Position numbers and translations under genes: made by a program
In this document: piece by piece, positions 33,084 to 44,413 of the stretch
Numbering within the stretch: position 1 is the first letter of the stretch
Layout of the letters: each line of letters opens with the position of its first letter
From: Dasypus novemcinctus
Taxonomy: Eukaryota; Chordata; Mammalia; Cingulata; Dasypodidae
Assembly (NCBI RefSeq): GCF_030445035.2
Contig: NC_080683.1
Span: 119,087,225 to 119,151,224, forward strand
DNA length: 64,000 nt
Direction: 5' to 3'
The notes under the pieces: model-generated
Told to the model about the DNA's origin: nothing
Database searches by the model: none
What the model saw: only the letters and a program-made list of their open reading frames with translations

Positions 33084-33955
33084 ACACACATTTTTAAAGT
33101 CTAGGAATGATGGACTGGCTTGCAAAGTTAACTTTGAGTTGCCTTTCTCAATCTCTTTTCCTCCATATAGAAAGGAAGGATGACACTCCCCTTATCCAGT
33201 GAAAATCCCTCAGCCAGCTTGGCATTTTGACAATTCTGGGCAGGTTTACCATAACTTCACCACATTCTCTTCTAGTGGGGAAAGTATAACAGAATGCAAG
33301 TGAGGTAACCTTGGTTTTCTGTCTTTTGTTTAAGAGTAAATAATTTACAAACTTGAGTCCTTTAATTATGAGGAGTAAAAAACGATTTCCTTGGGACACG
33401 CCCCTCTACTGATTGCAACACCACGCTTGAGAGACTTTGCTCCTGCAAATGAAAAGGTGCTGCCAGAAGCTGCGTTTGTGGCTTAAGGTCCCATTTGAGC
33501 AGCAGTGTGCTTGCTATTACTTTTGAAAACTACAAATAATTTACTCCAATTCTATTCTCCTCTTTAATTCCTTCTTTTCATTTATAAGCCCTGATTTTAA
33601 AGAAGGACTATACTGGAACTGTATGTGACCTGAGCAATTGTTAGGGATAATCCCTGACAATTACAGGGTAAGCGACTCATCCGCTTTGCCCAGGACTTTC
33701 CCAGTTTTAGCACTGGAAGTCCTGCATCCTGGAAAGCCTCTCAGTTCTGGACAAATGGGACAGCAAGTCCCTCAACCAGCCTGACGTAAATTGAAAATGT
33801 GGCTGGGCAGGAATTTAATTGGGTGTAAAACTTGTTAGTCCCTATATTTAAATGTGCTGAAATCTTGGACTTCAACCTGATTATAGCTAAAAATGGGCTG
33901 AGGCATCGCTCTGTTACCCAACTGGTCCACTGTCTAAATTGCTTCCTTCGTATCA
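33084..33955. other. Unique non-coding sequence
   Basis: No recognised repeat or gene. Confidence 0.45.
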
Positions 33956-34610
33956 CGCCATTGCATAACATCTTTCAATGGCTTCCCATTTATTTTAGGA
34001 AAAGGGCCAAACTCTTGAAAGTTTGCAATCTGGAATTGCTTGATTTAGTCCAATGGTTCTCAAACTATACTCTGGTAAGAGCTGTCTAGAGAATTCGTTA
34101 AATATGAAGATTTCTGAGCCCTTTGTTTGAAGCAAACACATCTGGAGAGTGGCTAAAAGCATCTTTTAAAAAAATGTATTTTAATCACCATGGGTGATTC
34201 TGTGTCAGGTGGTCCCTCGACCATGTATTGATAAAAAACACCTAGTTCCTATTTTCCTTACAGCCTTTACCTCTTGTCGTTCTACCCTTACACTTTGCAC
34301 TCTGGGTTTACTAGGACTCATTCGGCTTTTCGGGGTGCTGGCTTTGTCACACAGCCTGGTCCTGCCCCCTGGAGCCCCTTCCCACATCTTTGGTGGCCGA
34401 TCAGATTTCTACCCTGATGTCCCCTTCCCACCAGGTCTGATGCCTCTCCCCTCGCCCGCCTCAGGTTCTGTCTCACTCGTGGTGTTGAACCTGCTGTTTC
34501 CTTGGGTATATCTCCCTGTAAACCAGGTCCAGTGCCCACTGACCTCTCTCATTCACTTGATTTGTGTCCCCGTCTCTCATTCATGCTTGAGCATGTGTTA
34601 GGAGTTATTT
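33956..34610 (+). repeat. L2 LINE relic (sense), split by a MER5A
   Basis: The left part has 'TCAATGGCTTCCCATTTATT' and the right part resumes 'ACAGCCTTTACCTCTTGTCG', 'CCCTTCCCACATCTTTGG', 'TCCAGTGCCCACTGACCTCT' and 'GTTATTTACTGAAAAGT'. These are consecutive parts of an L2 3' region. The 135-codon open frame at 34194-34601 is a chance frame in this relic. Confidence 0.6.
34048..34215 (+). mobile_element. MER5A-type hAT DNA transposon inside the L2
   Basis: It opens 'CCAATGGTTCTCAAACTATA' and carries 'TCTGAGCCCTTTG', 'TTTAATCACCATGGGTGATT'. This is a diverged MER5A. The L2 reads on from both flanks, so it inserted into that element. Confidence 0.6.
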
Positions 34611-34998
34611 ACTGAAAAGTTACTCTGTTAGTGGATGCATTGTGAAGGACAAGGGCCCAGATGGGCAGAACCGAGGGCTGGGCCTACCTGGTGTTGGGTC
34701 CCATCCCTTCCCACTCTCCCAGTATCTACTGATACATCGGCGTGGGGCTTTGCTCTTCAGCTATGGAAGTGGTGAGCCATTTGGGGGTTGGAAGCAGTGC
34801 GGGGGCAGCAGAGAGGGAGCAGTGGATGTCAGGAGGGCCTGGAGCCATTCCACTCTTCCCTGGCTGACCTGAGGGACAGCTCTGGAGTGGGAGAAGAGAA
34901 AGGGGAAGTGGCTGTTTCACCCTGGGCACTAAGGCTCAGGGGGCAGATGTGCTGTTCAACTAGAGGCCTGAGAATGGAGAGAGACCCCCAGCCCCCTA
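34611..34998. other. Unique GC-rich spacer
   Basis: No recognised gene or repeat. Overlapping open frames on both strands are a composition effect. Confidence 0.4.
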
Positions 34999-36445
34999 TG
35001 TCAGTTTCCCAGGACTTCCCTGACAAAGTCTCGCATACCGAGTGGCTTGGAGCTTCAGAACTTCGCGATCTCATGCTTTTGGAGGCTGGAAGTCCAAAAT
35101 CAAGGTTTTGGCAAGGTCATGCGCCCTCTAAACCCTTTAGGGGAGAATCTTTCCTTCCCGCTTCCAGTTTCTGGTGCTTGCTGGCAATCCTTGGCGTTCC
35201 TTGGTGTGTAGATGCATCTTTTTTAATATATATTGTCAACTATGTATATATATTTTAAACAAATCCATTTTATTGATGCCTATTAATAAAGCATACAATT
35301 CATCTGAAGTGTACAATCAATGGTATTTGGTATAATCACATCGTTGTTCTTTCATCACTTCAATCACTATTAGAGCATTTTCATTATTTCAATAATAATA
35401 ATAAACAAAAAATCGACAAATGAACAAGCAAATGCCTCACTCTCCTGCTTCCCCCACTGTACATAGCTGCTGTTTCTGGCTATTCTATGCTAAGTGTATA
35501 ATCAACGGCTTTTAGTTCTAATCACAGAGTTGAACATTCATCATCCCCAAAATTTAGAGCAATTTCATTACCCCAAAAACACTCCACACCCCTTAGCATT
35601 CCTTCCTCACGCCTACATAACCACTAATCTCATTTCATCTTTATAAATTGATTTATATTTACATTTTATATAAGTGGAATCATACAATATGAGGTACTCT
35701 GTGTCTGGTCTCCTTTCTTAGTATACTGTTTTTTGTTTTTCTGTCTGATATATGCATTGTGTAGTATTAACTTACATTTGTTCAGCAAAGAAAAACACTC
35801 TTATATATGCAATTCTACCAATATCCATATTTCACATAATATATTTATATTTTACATAATATATTTAGTTCGTAATAGGCAATCATACAGTATTTGTCCT
35901 TCTGTGTCTGGCTTGCTTCACTCAAGGTAATGTCCTCCAGGTTCATCCCTGTTGTCATAGTTTCAGACTTCATTTCTTTTTACTGTTGTATAATACCCCC
36001 TTGTGTGTGTACCCCACAGCTTGTTTGTCCATTCATCTGTTAATGGACACCTGGGTTGTTTCCAACTTTTGGTAATCGTGAATATCGTGGCTGTGAACAT
36101 TGGTGTGCAGATGTTCATTTACGTCGCTGCTCTCAGTCCTCTGGGTGTATACCTAGTAATGATATTGCCAGGTTCCACGGCAAGTCTATATTCAGCTTCC
36201 TTAGGAGCTAGAGGCATCACTTCAATCTCTGCCTCTGTCTCCACATGGCCTTCTCCACTGTGGGTCTGTGTCCAAATTTCCTCTTTCTATAAAGACACCA
36301 GCTCTATAGAATTAAGGGCCCATAGTAATTCAGTTTGGCTTCATCTTAACTAATCACATCTTCAAAGACCCCATTTTCAAATATGGCCACAGCCACTGGA
36401 CAGGGGTTAGGACTTGAAATTACCCTTTTGGGTTCAAATTCAAAG
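34999..36445 (-). mobile_element. MLT1-type MaLR solo LTR (antisense), split by an L1 insertion
   Basis: The left arm 34999-35218 begins 'TGTCAGTTTCCCAGGACTTC' and runs to 'CCTTGGTGTGTAGATGCATC'. The right arm resumes at 36209 with 'TAGAGGCATCACTTCAATCT' and continues 'TTCCTCTTTCTATAAAGACA', 'CCCATTTTCAAATATGGCCA'. Both arms match the uninterrupted MLT1 at 14.5 kb end to end. Confidence 0.85.
35219..36208 (-). mobile_element. 5'-truncated L1 3' end inserted into the MLT1 LTR
   Basis: The left end is T-rich (reversed tail). It then passes through L1 3' UTR blocks ('GGAATCATACAATATGAGGT', 'CTTCTGTGTCTGGCTTGCTT') into reversed late-ORF2 sequence ('GTTTGTCCATTCATCTGTTA', 'TGTGAACATTGGTGTGCAGA', 'CTCTGGGTGTATACCTAGTA'). 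The insertion duplicated the target: TAGATGCATC at 35209-35218 and TAGAGGCATC at 36209-36218, one mismatch. It is a non-functional, dead-on-arrival copy about 990 bp long. Confidence 0.85.
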
Positions 36446-37302
36446 TTTATTATGCCATACGAGCACACACCCTCACATACACGTGAGGCTTTCCCCGCAC
36501 CCCACCAAGGATACAGCTCTGTCCCCTGGGGAGGGGTGGGTCTGTCATGGCAGGGAATGCTTTCTCAGAGGGCAGGAGCAGGATTTTCCAGCTCTTGAGT
36601 GTGCATGAGCCCCTGACTCCCCTGGAAATTCCATAAAAAAAACCAAGGAGATTTGGTGGCAGTATTGAAGGAAAGGGTCTCTGCTGAGCTCTTGCTTTAA
36701 CAAATGGGAGTGAACTGTCATTTGGACATCCTTAGTGAAAACTGGACATTTGGATGAGACTAAAATTAAATGAAGTCCAACTTTTAGACAAAACCCATCT
36801 TGGATCCTCAGCTTCAGATTGCCAAGACAAGACCTTCTCATCAGAATAGACTGTGAGATGTATGAAAAGAGCTAGCTGAATTTTAACATTTTATTGCTTT
36901 AGAGAGTTTTTATGTGTCAGTTATCACAAAAGCCACTCCCGTTCTTGACAACTTGTGGTGCCAGGAAGCTCTTTTCCAGTCCTAGGGAAATTTCCACTGA
37001 ATCTGTCTTCAGCAGATTCTATATCACATCTGTTTTTGCATTGCAAGGACTGACCTTGCTGGTTGTGAAATGAGTGAGGTGCTGCTAAATTAGGATGCAC
37101 TGAGCCCATTGTCACAGCTTGGGAGATGGTGAGGTACAAGCACGCAGCTGATTTCCACGGGAAGTTTCTCAAGTGTATGGGAGTTGACTTGGTGTGAATG
37201 TGATATAAAACAGTTTTAACATCCTTGGTGAACCATCTTGGGCCACTCGGCAACCTGCGGATGGACCCTCTGATCAGTTCCTTACGTTAAGACCTCACCC
37301 CT
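36446..37302. other. Unique non-coding sequence
   Basis: No repeat family or gene recognised. The minus-strand frames of 98 and 109 codons lack motifs. Confidence 0.45.
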
Positions 37303-37949
37303 TGTATTTGTCAGCCAAATGTGTACTGATGCAAAATACTGTAAATATGTTGGCTTTTAGAAAAAGTATATTTATTTGGGATTGAAGCCTACAGTTACCA
37401 GGCCATAAAGAGTAAATTACTTCTCCCACCGAAGTCTATTGCCATGTATTGGAGCAAGATGGCCGCTGGTCTCTGTGAGGATTCAGCCTTCCTCTTCAGA
37501 TCTGTGGTCCCAGCTTCTTCTGGTGTCAGCTGTAAGATATAAGTATAAGGCTCATCTCTCTCTCTCTGGGACTCATTTCTCTCTGGGCTCAGCTGCTCTG
37601 GTCTCTCTACAAGATCAGCTGTAGACCCCAGGCTCTCTCTCTTCCTAGGGCATCTGCTGAGTCTATGGAGCTGTCTCTATTCCTCTGTGTTTTTCTCCTG
37701 TGTATTTATTTCCTAAGGCTTCAGCATCTCTCCTCTGCTGTGTCGTTTTCTCTGTGAGTCCCCACCTGCCAAGGGGGCAGGGACTCAATGTCCTACTGAT
37801 ATGGCTGAATCAAAATCCTAATTGTAATTTAATCAAGTAAAAGTGAAACCTCTGAATCTAATACAATCTAATATGCCCAGAGGAACAGACCAGTTTATAA
37901 ACACAATCCAATGTCTATTTTTGGAATTCATAAACAATATCAAACTACA
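37303..37949 (-). mobile_element. Lineage-specific MaLR-type solo LTR (antisense), longest copy
   Basis: It reads TGTATTTGTCAG...AATATCAAACTACA. It is about 647 bp, longer than its relatives because of an extra CT-rich middle segment (37550-37700). Flanking 5-mers CCCCT (37298-37302) and TCCCT (37950-37954) are a one-mismatch target-site duplication. It has the YY1-like 'CAAGATGGCCGC' at 37455-37466 and a reversed poly(A) signal in 'TATTTATTTGGGATTGAAG'. Confidence 0.85.
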
Positions 37950-38843
37950 TCCCTGTCCTGGTAACAAGGAGGAGGATTTAGTAGTTCTGAAGTGGGGTCT
38001 TGAAATATGCCCTTCAATCTAGGAGGACTGAACAAATAATCACATATTGCCATTTCCTCATGAAATAACACTTAGGAGTCTGAAATTCTGAGTTTCTTCT
38101 TAGAGGATATGAAGTCAACTTATATAACTTTCATGGCAAAGTTATATAATTGTAAGTTATTGTTTTTGTTGTTATTCAAAATGGACAACTGTTATTTTAG
38201 AGAACAGAATCAATGTAGTTAGTTGGAGAGGCTAACTGGCAACAGAGAAATACACATTTATTTTAAAGATCACACATGTAAAATATTTTGAGAAGAGAGA
38301 GAGGAAAGTGTTAAGGTAAATTTGCTACAATTTCACAATTTTGACACCAATTTAATGGAAGGTTTGAAAGATACCAGACCTCTCATAAATGCCTTTGGCC
38401 AGGGAAAGCTTATGCCTGATTTTCAATTGGGAAACTGAAAGGGATGCCAAGGGTGATGAATGGAAACTCCAGAAAACACAGGGAATTAATGGCTCCAAAC
38501 TCAGTATAAACTGGAGGGAGGACAGTGGCTGATCTACTCTCTAGTAGGAAAGGCCACAGTGAGATGAAGCCTGTTCTCAGGACCTCGAAGTAGGGCACTT
38601 ACAAGTAAAAGGAGCAAGTTCTCAAAATGCACTTGTGTTTAAGTAAGTTTGTGTACATAAATCAGTGAAATGGGTAATCAGATGCTTCTGTGGCAGGAAC
38701 AATGGGCTGATTTCTGTCTCTAAAGATAGCTCACCAAATCATTACATAATCCAGCTTGATGGAAGATAATACATGCTTACTTCCAAGCTCCAGAAAAAAA
38801 AAAGGGGTGTGTTGGCAGGATTTGGAGGCAAATTGGTACCTAC
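37950..38843. other. Unique non-coding sequence
   Basis: No gene or family recognised. A perfect 12-bp-stem inverted repeat with a 6-base loop lies at 38120-38149. Confidence 0.45.
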
Positions 38844-39232
38844 TGTTATAGGTTAAATTATGCCCTCCAAAAAGACTTTTTAAAATTCTAACCCCTGGTC
38901 CTATGACTACGAACTTATTTGGAAATAGGATCTTTGAAGATGTGATTAATGAAGATAAGACCAAACTGGATTAGGTTGTGCTTAATCCCATATGAGTGGT
39001 GTCCTTATAAGAGGACAAGAGACAAACACACATAGAAGACGATCATGTGACAACAGAGGCAGAGATTGAAGCCCAAGGATTGCTGGTAAACTGCCCGAAA
39101 CTAAGAAGAAGCAAGGAAGTGTTCTCCCCTACAGATTTCAGATGTCTAGCTGCCACACTGTGAGGCAATACCCTGCTGTTGTTTTAAGGCTCCAGTTTGT
39201 ATCGCTTTGCTATGGTAGTCCTAGGAAACTCA
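38844..39232 (+). mobile_element. MLT1-type MaLR solo LTR (sense)
   Basis: It starts 'TGTTATAGGTTAAATTATGC' and continues 'CTTATTTGGAAATAGGATCT', 'GTGTCCTTATAAGAGGACAA', 'CAACAGAGGCAGAGATTGAA', 'GTTGTTTTAAGGCTCCAGTT', ending 'GTCCTAGGAAACTCAG'. This is the complete MLT1 order. There is no internal region. Confidence 0.85.
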
Positions 39233-40227
39233 GATGCCCACCAAAACTTGAACACAAGAGATGACTCTAAATTAAACAGTAAAAATATTGAATGAATCCC
39301 ATGAAAATATTCAAATTGATCTTAAAAAGTAAATCCAAATTGGTGGTGAAAGTGGGGTTTCTCCTCACTGTGACACTAACGGAATGATCATGGTGTTTCA
39401 ATGCCCCATGCCTCACCTGTGCCAAGATTCCCTACTGTGATTCCAACACAATTGTTGAGGGGGAAGTCTCATTCCCCTCAAATATGTTGGGAAGGAAAAA
39501 AAATTTTGAGCCCCTTTCCTCAAGTGACTGAATGGCTAAAGAACTGTCTGTAAATGATGAAAAAACAGTAGATCTAAAGAAAGAATATGATGGAATTTGG
39601 CCAGCCCAGGGAAGATTGAAAAGGTTGAGAAAAGAGGCAAGCACCAGTTTTCTTCACCAGCCATGTTCTATCCCCATAAGTAGACATGAGAGTTTGATGC
39701 CAGTCATTCCAAATAAGTCCCCCTGCTGGGTGGGATGGCATGCCCAACAAGGCACCTTTGACTTCTCAGGAGGTGGACCATCATTAGCACACTTGGACAT
39801 CTAGCATTACTGAGTTTTTGCACATGAGTGTCTAAGAAGCTTGGTTAACATAAATCCCACCCTTGAGAAGTGAATTGTTTCTGAATGGGATAGCAAATTT
39901 AATCTCTTAATATGTAAGGCGTAGTGATCAGACCCCAGACTCTGGTGAAATCACAAGTTTATTCCAGCCGGGGGGGCAGCCTCTTTCATGAAATGAACCC
40001 TTATAGTCTACCTTTCTTCTAACTGACAATACGACTAGGGGTAAAAATGTTCTTTTCAGGTATGAGGCTCCTAGTGGTTAGGTATAGAATTTTGATTTGT
40101 TAGTACGCCTTCTTATAAAATAGAAATACATAGTTATAACTAAATTTAGGGAAGGGCTTACTGAATTTTCCCTTTAGGGAAGGATATGTGGTAGCCAGCT
40201 TCCACAACGCCTTTAGTGCCCCTTTGG
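39233..40227. other. Unique non-coding sequence
   Basis: No repeat or gene recognised. The 90-codon frame at 39532-39804 has no known motif. Confidence 0.4.
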
Positions 40228-40242
40228 TATTCACGCCCTTTT

Positions 40243-40692
40243 TTTCCTTCCCCTCCCTGTCTTCCACTCTGTTGTTTTTGCTGTCTGTATCCATTTGCTG
40301 TGTGATCTTATGTATTTATTTCTCTTTTTTGTCTTCTCTTCTTTCTCCCTTAGGATCACCAGAATTCCATCCTGGGGACCTCTGATGTGGAGAGAGGTTC
40401 CCTGTCAATTGTGCCACCTCAGTTCCTGGTCTCTGCTGTGCTTTACCTTGACTCTCCCCCATGTCTCTCTTTTGTTGTGTCATCATCTTGCTGTGTGACT
40501 CACTTGCATGGGCACTTGGCTCACCACGCGGACACTGGGCTCACCACATGGGCACTCAGCTTGCCACGCTGGCACTGGCTCACCATGCAGGCCTGCTTTC
40601 TCTTCTTTTTCGCCAGGAGGCTCCAGGGATTGAACCCGGGTCCTCCCATATGGTAGGCAGAGGCCTTATCACCTGAGCCACATCTGCTTCAC
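40243..40692 (-). mobile_element. Full-length DAS-SINE with clear target-site duplication
   Basis: The tRNA-like head is at the right end ('GGGATTGAACCCGGGTCCTC', 'GAGCCACATCTGCTTC'). The long pyrimidine-rich body contains tandem 'GGCTCACCA'-type segments (40520-40590) and the reversed A-rich tail is at the left. Flanks are 15-bp duplications with one mismatch: TATTCACGCCCTTTT (40228-40242) and TATTCATGCCCTTTT (40693-40707). On the minus strand the head has A- and B-box-like Pol III promoter motifs. Confidence 0.92.
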
Positions 40693-40707
40693 TATTCATG
40701 CCCTTTT

Positions 40708-41004
40708 GTAGTACCTTTCAAATGAATGAGGGCTGGCCTGTGTGACAAATAATATATGGTGAAACTTACCATGTGTGACTTTTCATGACAAGTTTAGAAT
40801 GTACTATAGCTTTAACCCAGCTCTTATGGATCACTCAGTGGGATCAGGCTAGGAGTATAACATCCCAACAGGCAGCTGGCATAAACCACTAAAGATGACA
40901 GTGGGTTCCTGGGAACAGACTACCCCAAAGACTCATATTTACAATGCTAAATATCTACATATCTACAAGTTAAAGCTAATTTAGGCTGGTTGACATCTCA
41001 ATAC
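40708..41004. other. Unique spacer
   Basis: No recognised repeat or gene. Confidence 0.4.
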
Positions 41005-41098
41005 CGCAGTTGCCTCTCCTGAGAAATGGAGTTCACGGTACCTACCTCCCAGGACCATTATGAGGCTGGCACACAATAAATGTGCATATCATTTCCCT
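41005..41098 (+). repeat. MIR SINE relic (3' part)
   Basis: 'CCTGAGAAATGGAGTTCACG', then 'TACCTACCTCCCAGGACCAT', then 'CTGGCACACAATAAATGTGC'. The arrangement is that of a sense MIR 3' half. Confidence 0.65.
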
Positions 41099-41159
41099 CC
41101 GTCCCAAGACCTAGACCCCTGGTCATGACCTGATGCACATTTCTGAGCACTTCCAGTAA

Positions 41160-41692
41160 CCATGGCAGACTTATTAGGGATGACATGGTCCACAACACAG
41201 CACCTAGTGAATGGGAATCACAACCTCACTAGCCCTACTGATGGAAACCTCTGTGGCTGTGGGGCTTGTGCCAGGGCCTTGCTCTTACCCAGCAGCCCTC
41301 CCTCTCTTCCAACTACCCCTCCCCACCCCCTAAAACCCAAAAAACCTAAGGGCTATTCAGGAAGCCAGGTGACACAGTATGAGGACATTCAGTTTGTCCT
41401 GTGGAGAGGCCCACATGGAAAAGAACTAACTTGTCAACTATGTGAATGAGTCATCTTGGAAAGAGATCTTCCACCCCTGACCCAGCTTTCTGATGCCTGC
41501 AGCCTCACCCAACATCTTCTTGCAACTTTATGAGTGTCCTTGATAGAACGGCTCAATCAAGGGCTTGGGAATTCATGACCTACAGAAAACATAAGGGGTA
41601 ATAAATGATTATTGTTGTTTTTTAGGACACTAAATTTTGGAGCTATTTGTTATGCAGCATTTCATAACTAATACAGAACTTGGTACCTTGAA
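41160..41692 (+). mobile_element. MLT1-like MaLR LTR relic (sense)
   Basis: 'GTGGAGAGGCCCACATGGAA', 'GAGTCATCTTGGAAAGAGAT' and 'GATGCCTGCAGCCTCACCCA' are followed by 'GTAATAAATGATTATTGTTG' (poly(A) signal) and 'GAGCTATTTGTTATGCAGCA', ending 'ATAACTAATACAGAAC'. The 3' half is clear. The left boundary is a guess. Confidence 0.6.
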
Positions 41693-42429
41693 GTGGGTGA
41701 TATTGTAACAAAAACTGAGAGCCTGGGGAGAAGCCAACAACCACAGAGAATCGTTCTCAGGCAGAAGCAATGCTAAGCCTCAATCAAGAAGTTGGCAACA
41801 TGAGCCTGGGCTGGATTTCAGAACTACTATGGACCAAGAACTCCCGGGTGCCTCCTGTTTTTCCTGTTATTAATGACAGTGTCTATGGTGGTCACCCTAT
41901 GCTTGTCTTACCTTTTATTGATTAATTGATGATTGATTGATTGACATAGAACATTAATTTTTTCCAAGAAATAATTTTTGAGGAAGCGTTTAGGACAGTC
42001 GGGATGAATTTTAATCAAAGAATTGTATATTTTCTTCCCATGAATCCTGCTTTGTATTAGGAAATGACATTGTGATTCATTTCACTGAAAGTAAAATATT
42101 ACAAAATATTTATAAGAAAATATTTAAAATAATTCAAACACAAATGCCAAGATGGGGTGAAATAAAACATTTCCTCAGAATTCTCTACTCTAGCACCCAC
42201 AGCACACAGGAAAGGAGAGTGAAAATAAATAAGTAACTAAGATCCCCCTGGTCACATGTTTCAAAAGGATTGGAGAAGAAGAAGTGGGATGGAAATGGTG
42301 ATATGAAAGGAAATGGATGTTAGCAGCACTGATTCAATAATAAATCTGTTCTGAATAAAATGACCTTTCTTATAAACAGTAAATTCTGACCAAGGCTAAA
42401 CTTTAGGATATTCTTTGAACTAAATTAGA
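41693..42429. other. Unique non-coding sequence, possibly including the retrocopy's 3' UTR
   Basis: No separate repeat family is recognised. (GATT)n-like sequence lies at 41918-41943. The part nearest 42430 may be transcript-derived 3' UTR of the WBP11 retrocopy, but no reversed A tail or target-site duplication was found to fix its end. Confidence 0.4.
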
Positions 42430-44413
42430 AAATATCTTGACAGTGGAAGTAGCTCTTTCACCTATTCTTAGTAAGAGCCTCTTTCCCCATGAACCACTGA
42501 CGTGAACAGAAGCTTGTAATGACATCAAAAGCTGTCACAAGTAGCCCTTCTATCTCTTTCATGAAAGCTTCATACACGTCATCATTATTTTACATTGAGA
42601 CAGGAATAGAAGAACCAGATTTGGAGGCTGCTTTGGCAAGAGGCAAAGCAGAATCATCCTCTGAGTTTTTTGGAGGAGTAGCAGTAACCCCTTTATTCTC
42701 CTGACATACTCTCATGCTGTGGGCACAAATTGAGTAATCTCTGTCCTGGGATTAGTGATCTGTGACTTGGCACTGATGGTTGCTACGGCTTTCTCCTCAT
42801 TGATGGCTGCACTTGTATCATCTATCTTGGGTCACTGAATCAAATTGGTGGACCATTTAAAACCCCTGGGTTTGGCAAGGGGGCTGGTGGGAAAAGCCCA
42901 GGTGGGGCAGGTCCAAGTGGAGGCACAAAAGGTGGGTGCATCATACCAGGACAAGGTGGAGGGAACCTGGAGGTGAGGGTGGAGGTAGCCTTGGTGGGGG
43001 TCCTTGAGGAGGAGGACCAGGAGGCAGACTTGGAGATGCACCTGGGGGAGAAGATGGGGTTGGCTCCATGGTGGTCCTGTAGATAAAAGTTGGGGTAAAG
43101 ACCCTCATAATCCTGGCACTCCAAGTGGTCTCAGGAAAGAGAAGCTCCTGGAGGTGGCTTAGGAGGAAGGCCTTGGTGGTCCAGATGCCATAAAGGAAGT
43201 GCAGGTGGTGGTCCAAGACGAGGTGATCCTGTCATGGGAGGTGTTTGTATCTTAGAAGGAGGAACAGACATGGAAGAGTCTGATGCTATGAAGAAGCTGT
43301 AGATGTGCCATCAGAAAGAGATTCTTATTTATGCTGTTTTTGTGATTGCTTTTCTGCTTCAGAATCATCAGAATGATCATCCTCTGAAAATTCCTCTACT
43401 TCTCATCCCTCCTCTGGGATTTCTTGATCTGCCATTTGAAATATCATGGCATAAAGAGGAGTCAGTTCCTTCATGTTCTTCTTTCTCCCCTTGATTTTCC
43501 AGACATTTTTGCAAATTGTACACTCGGACTTGACCTTTTTCTTCTTGTATGTCTCTCTCACTATCATCATGGTGCACAAATGCATCCCCTTCACTTTTTC
43601 CATGTGATCTGTTACTGTCATCTGTGCTGTCATCATGCTTATCTTGATTCATGTCTTCAAGATAGCCATCATCCTCACTGGGGCTGGAAACATCATCATC
43701 ATGACCTTGCCAAGCAAGATCAGGATGATATCTCTCCTACAAGGAGGAAGATCTAAGGCAAAGCCTACTTTATGGCCATACATGTACAAGACTTGAGGAG
43801 GAGGTGAACTGGGAGAGGCCAGGAGGTTTTCTGCCAAGGGGCAAATGGGGAATACCATGTCCAAGAAGAAGTATAGAAACAGCCTAAGTTGGATGTCCAT
43901 AGGCTGAAGTCTTTTTAAGGATGGAAAGTGGCTGGACACCAGGAAGTGGAATGTCCTGGATCAAGATGTTGGAAGGAGCATGACACATATCTGGCAAAGG
44001 AATACTTTCAACTTCCACGTGCTGAATTCTTGACAGCATCAAAACATTGGCTAAGTTGAGCCTTCTTCTGTTCATATTCTACTTCTAACTTCCTCAATTC
44101 TCTATAAATATCTGACTCTTTTTAAAATAGAGTTATAAAATACATTCAGTGGTTTTATGCAGCTGTTACATTTGTCTTTCAGCACCTTTACATTTAACTG
44201 TAGTTGTTGCACAGGGTTAAACTCTGTTTCATCCAATTTCTCCATGTCCCAGATAATTTGCTTGGAAACCTTCGTCTTCAAAACTGCAGCTCATACCATC
44301 ATGCACTGTTTTTTGTTCTTATTTAATTCTCTCTTCTGGACTTCCTTTCAGTTCTGATTTGTGGAGTTAGTAAATTTTCCACTAGTGGTGGTAGATGTAG
44401 ATCTCTGTCTTAT
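42430..44413 (-). pseudogene. WBP11: Processed (intronless) pseudogene of WBP11
   Basis: WBP11 (NpwBP/SIPP1) is a nuclear WW-domain-binding, PP1-interacting splicing factor of about 641 residues. Read on the minus strand, its segments appear in order. They are the N-terminal 'KRELNKNKKQ'-like basic region near 44330, 'HVEVESIPLPDMCHAPSNIL' near 44010, 'MYGHKVGFALDLPP' near 43760, the acidic 'DQDKHDDSTDDS' near 43640, 'MKELTPL' near 43470, the proline-rich 'VPPLGPAPPGLFPPAPLPNP' near 42900, and a C-terminal 'DDVYEAFMKEIEGLL' near 42550. Coding-derived sequence ends near 42537. The parent gene has many introns and here the segments are contiguous, so this is a retrocopy. Damage includes start ATG to ATA (44411-44413), a TGA in place of the Arg codon after 'DQA', several frameshifts, a shortened proline-rich region and a lost stop codon. 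No poly(A) tail or target-site duplication was located, which fits great age. It cannot make the protein. Confidence 0.92.

Noticed and set aside
34194-34601. A 135-codon open frame
   Set aside because: It lies in an L2 relic and a MER5A copy and does not resemble an L2 protein.
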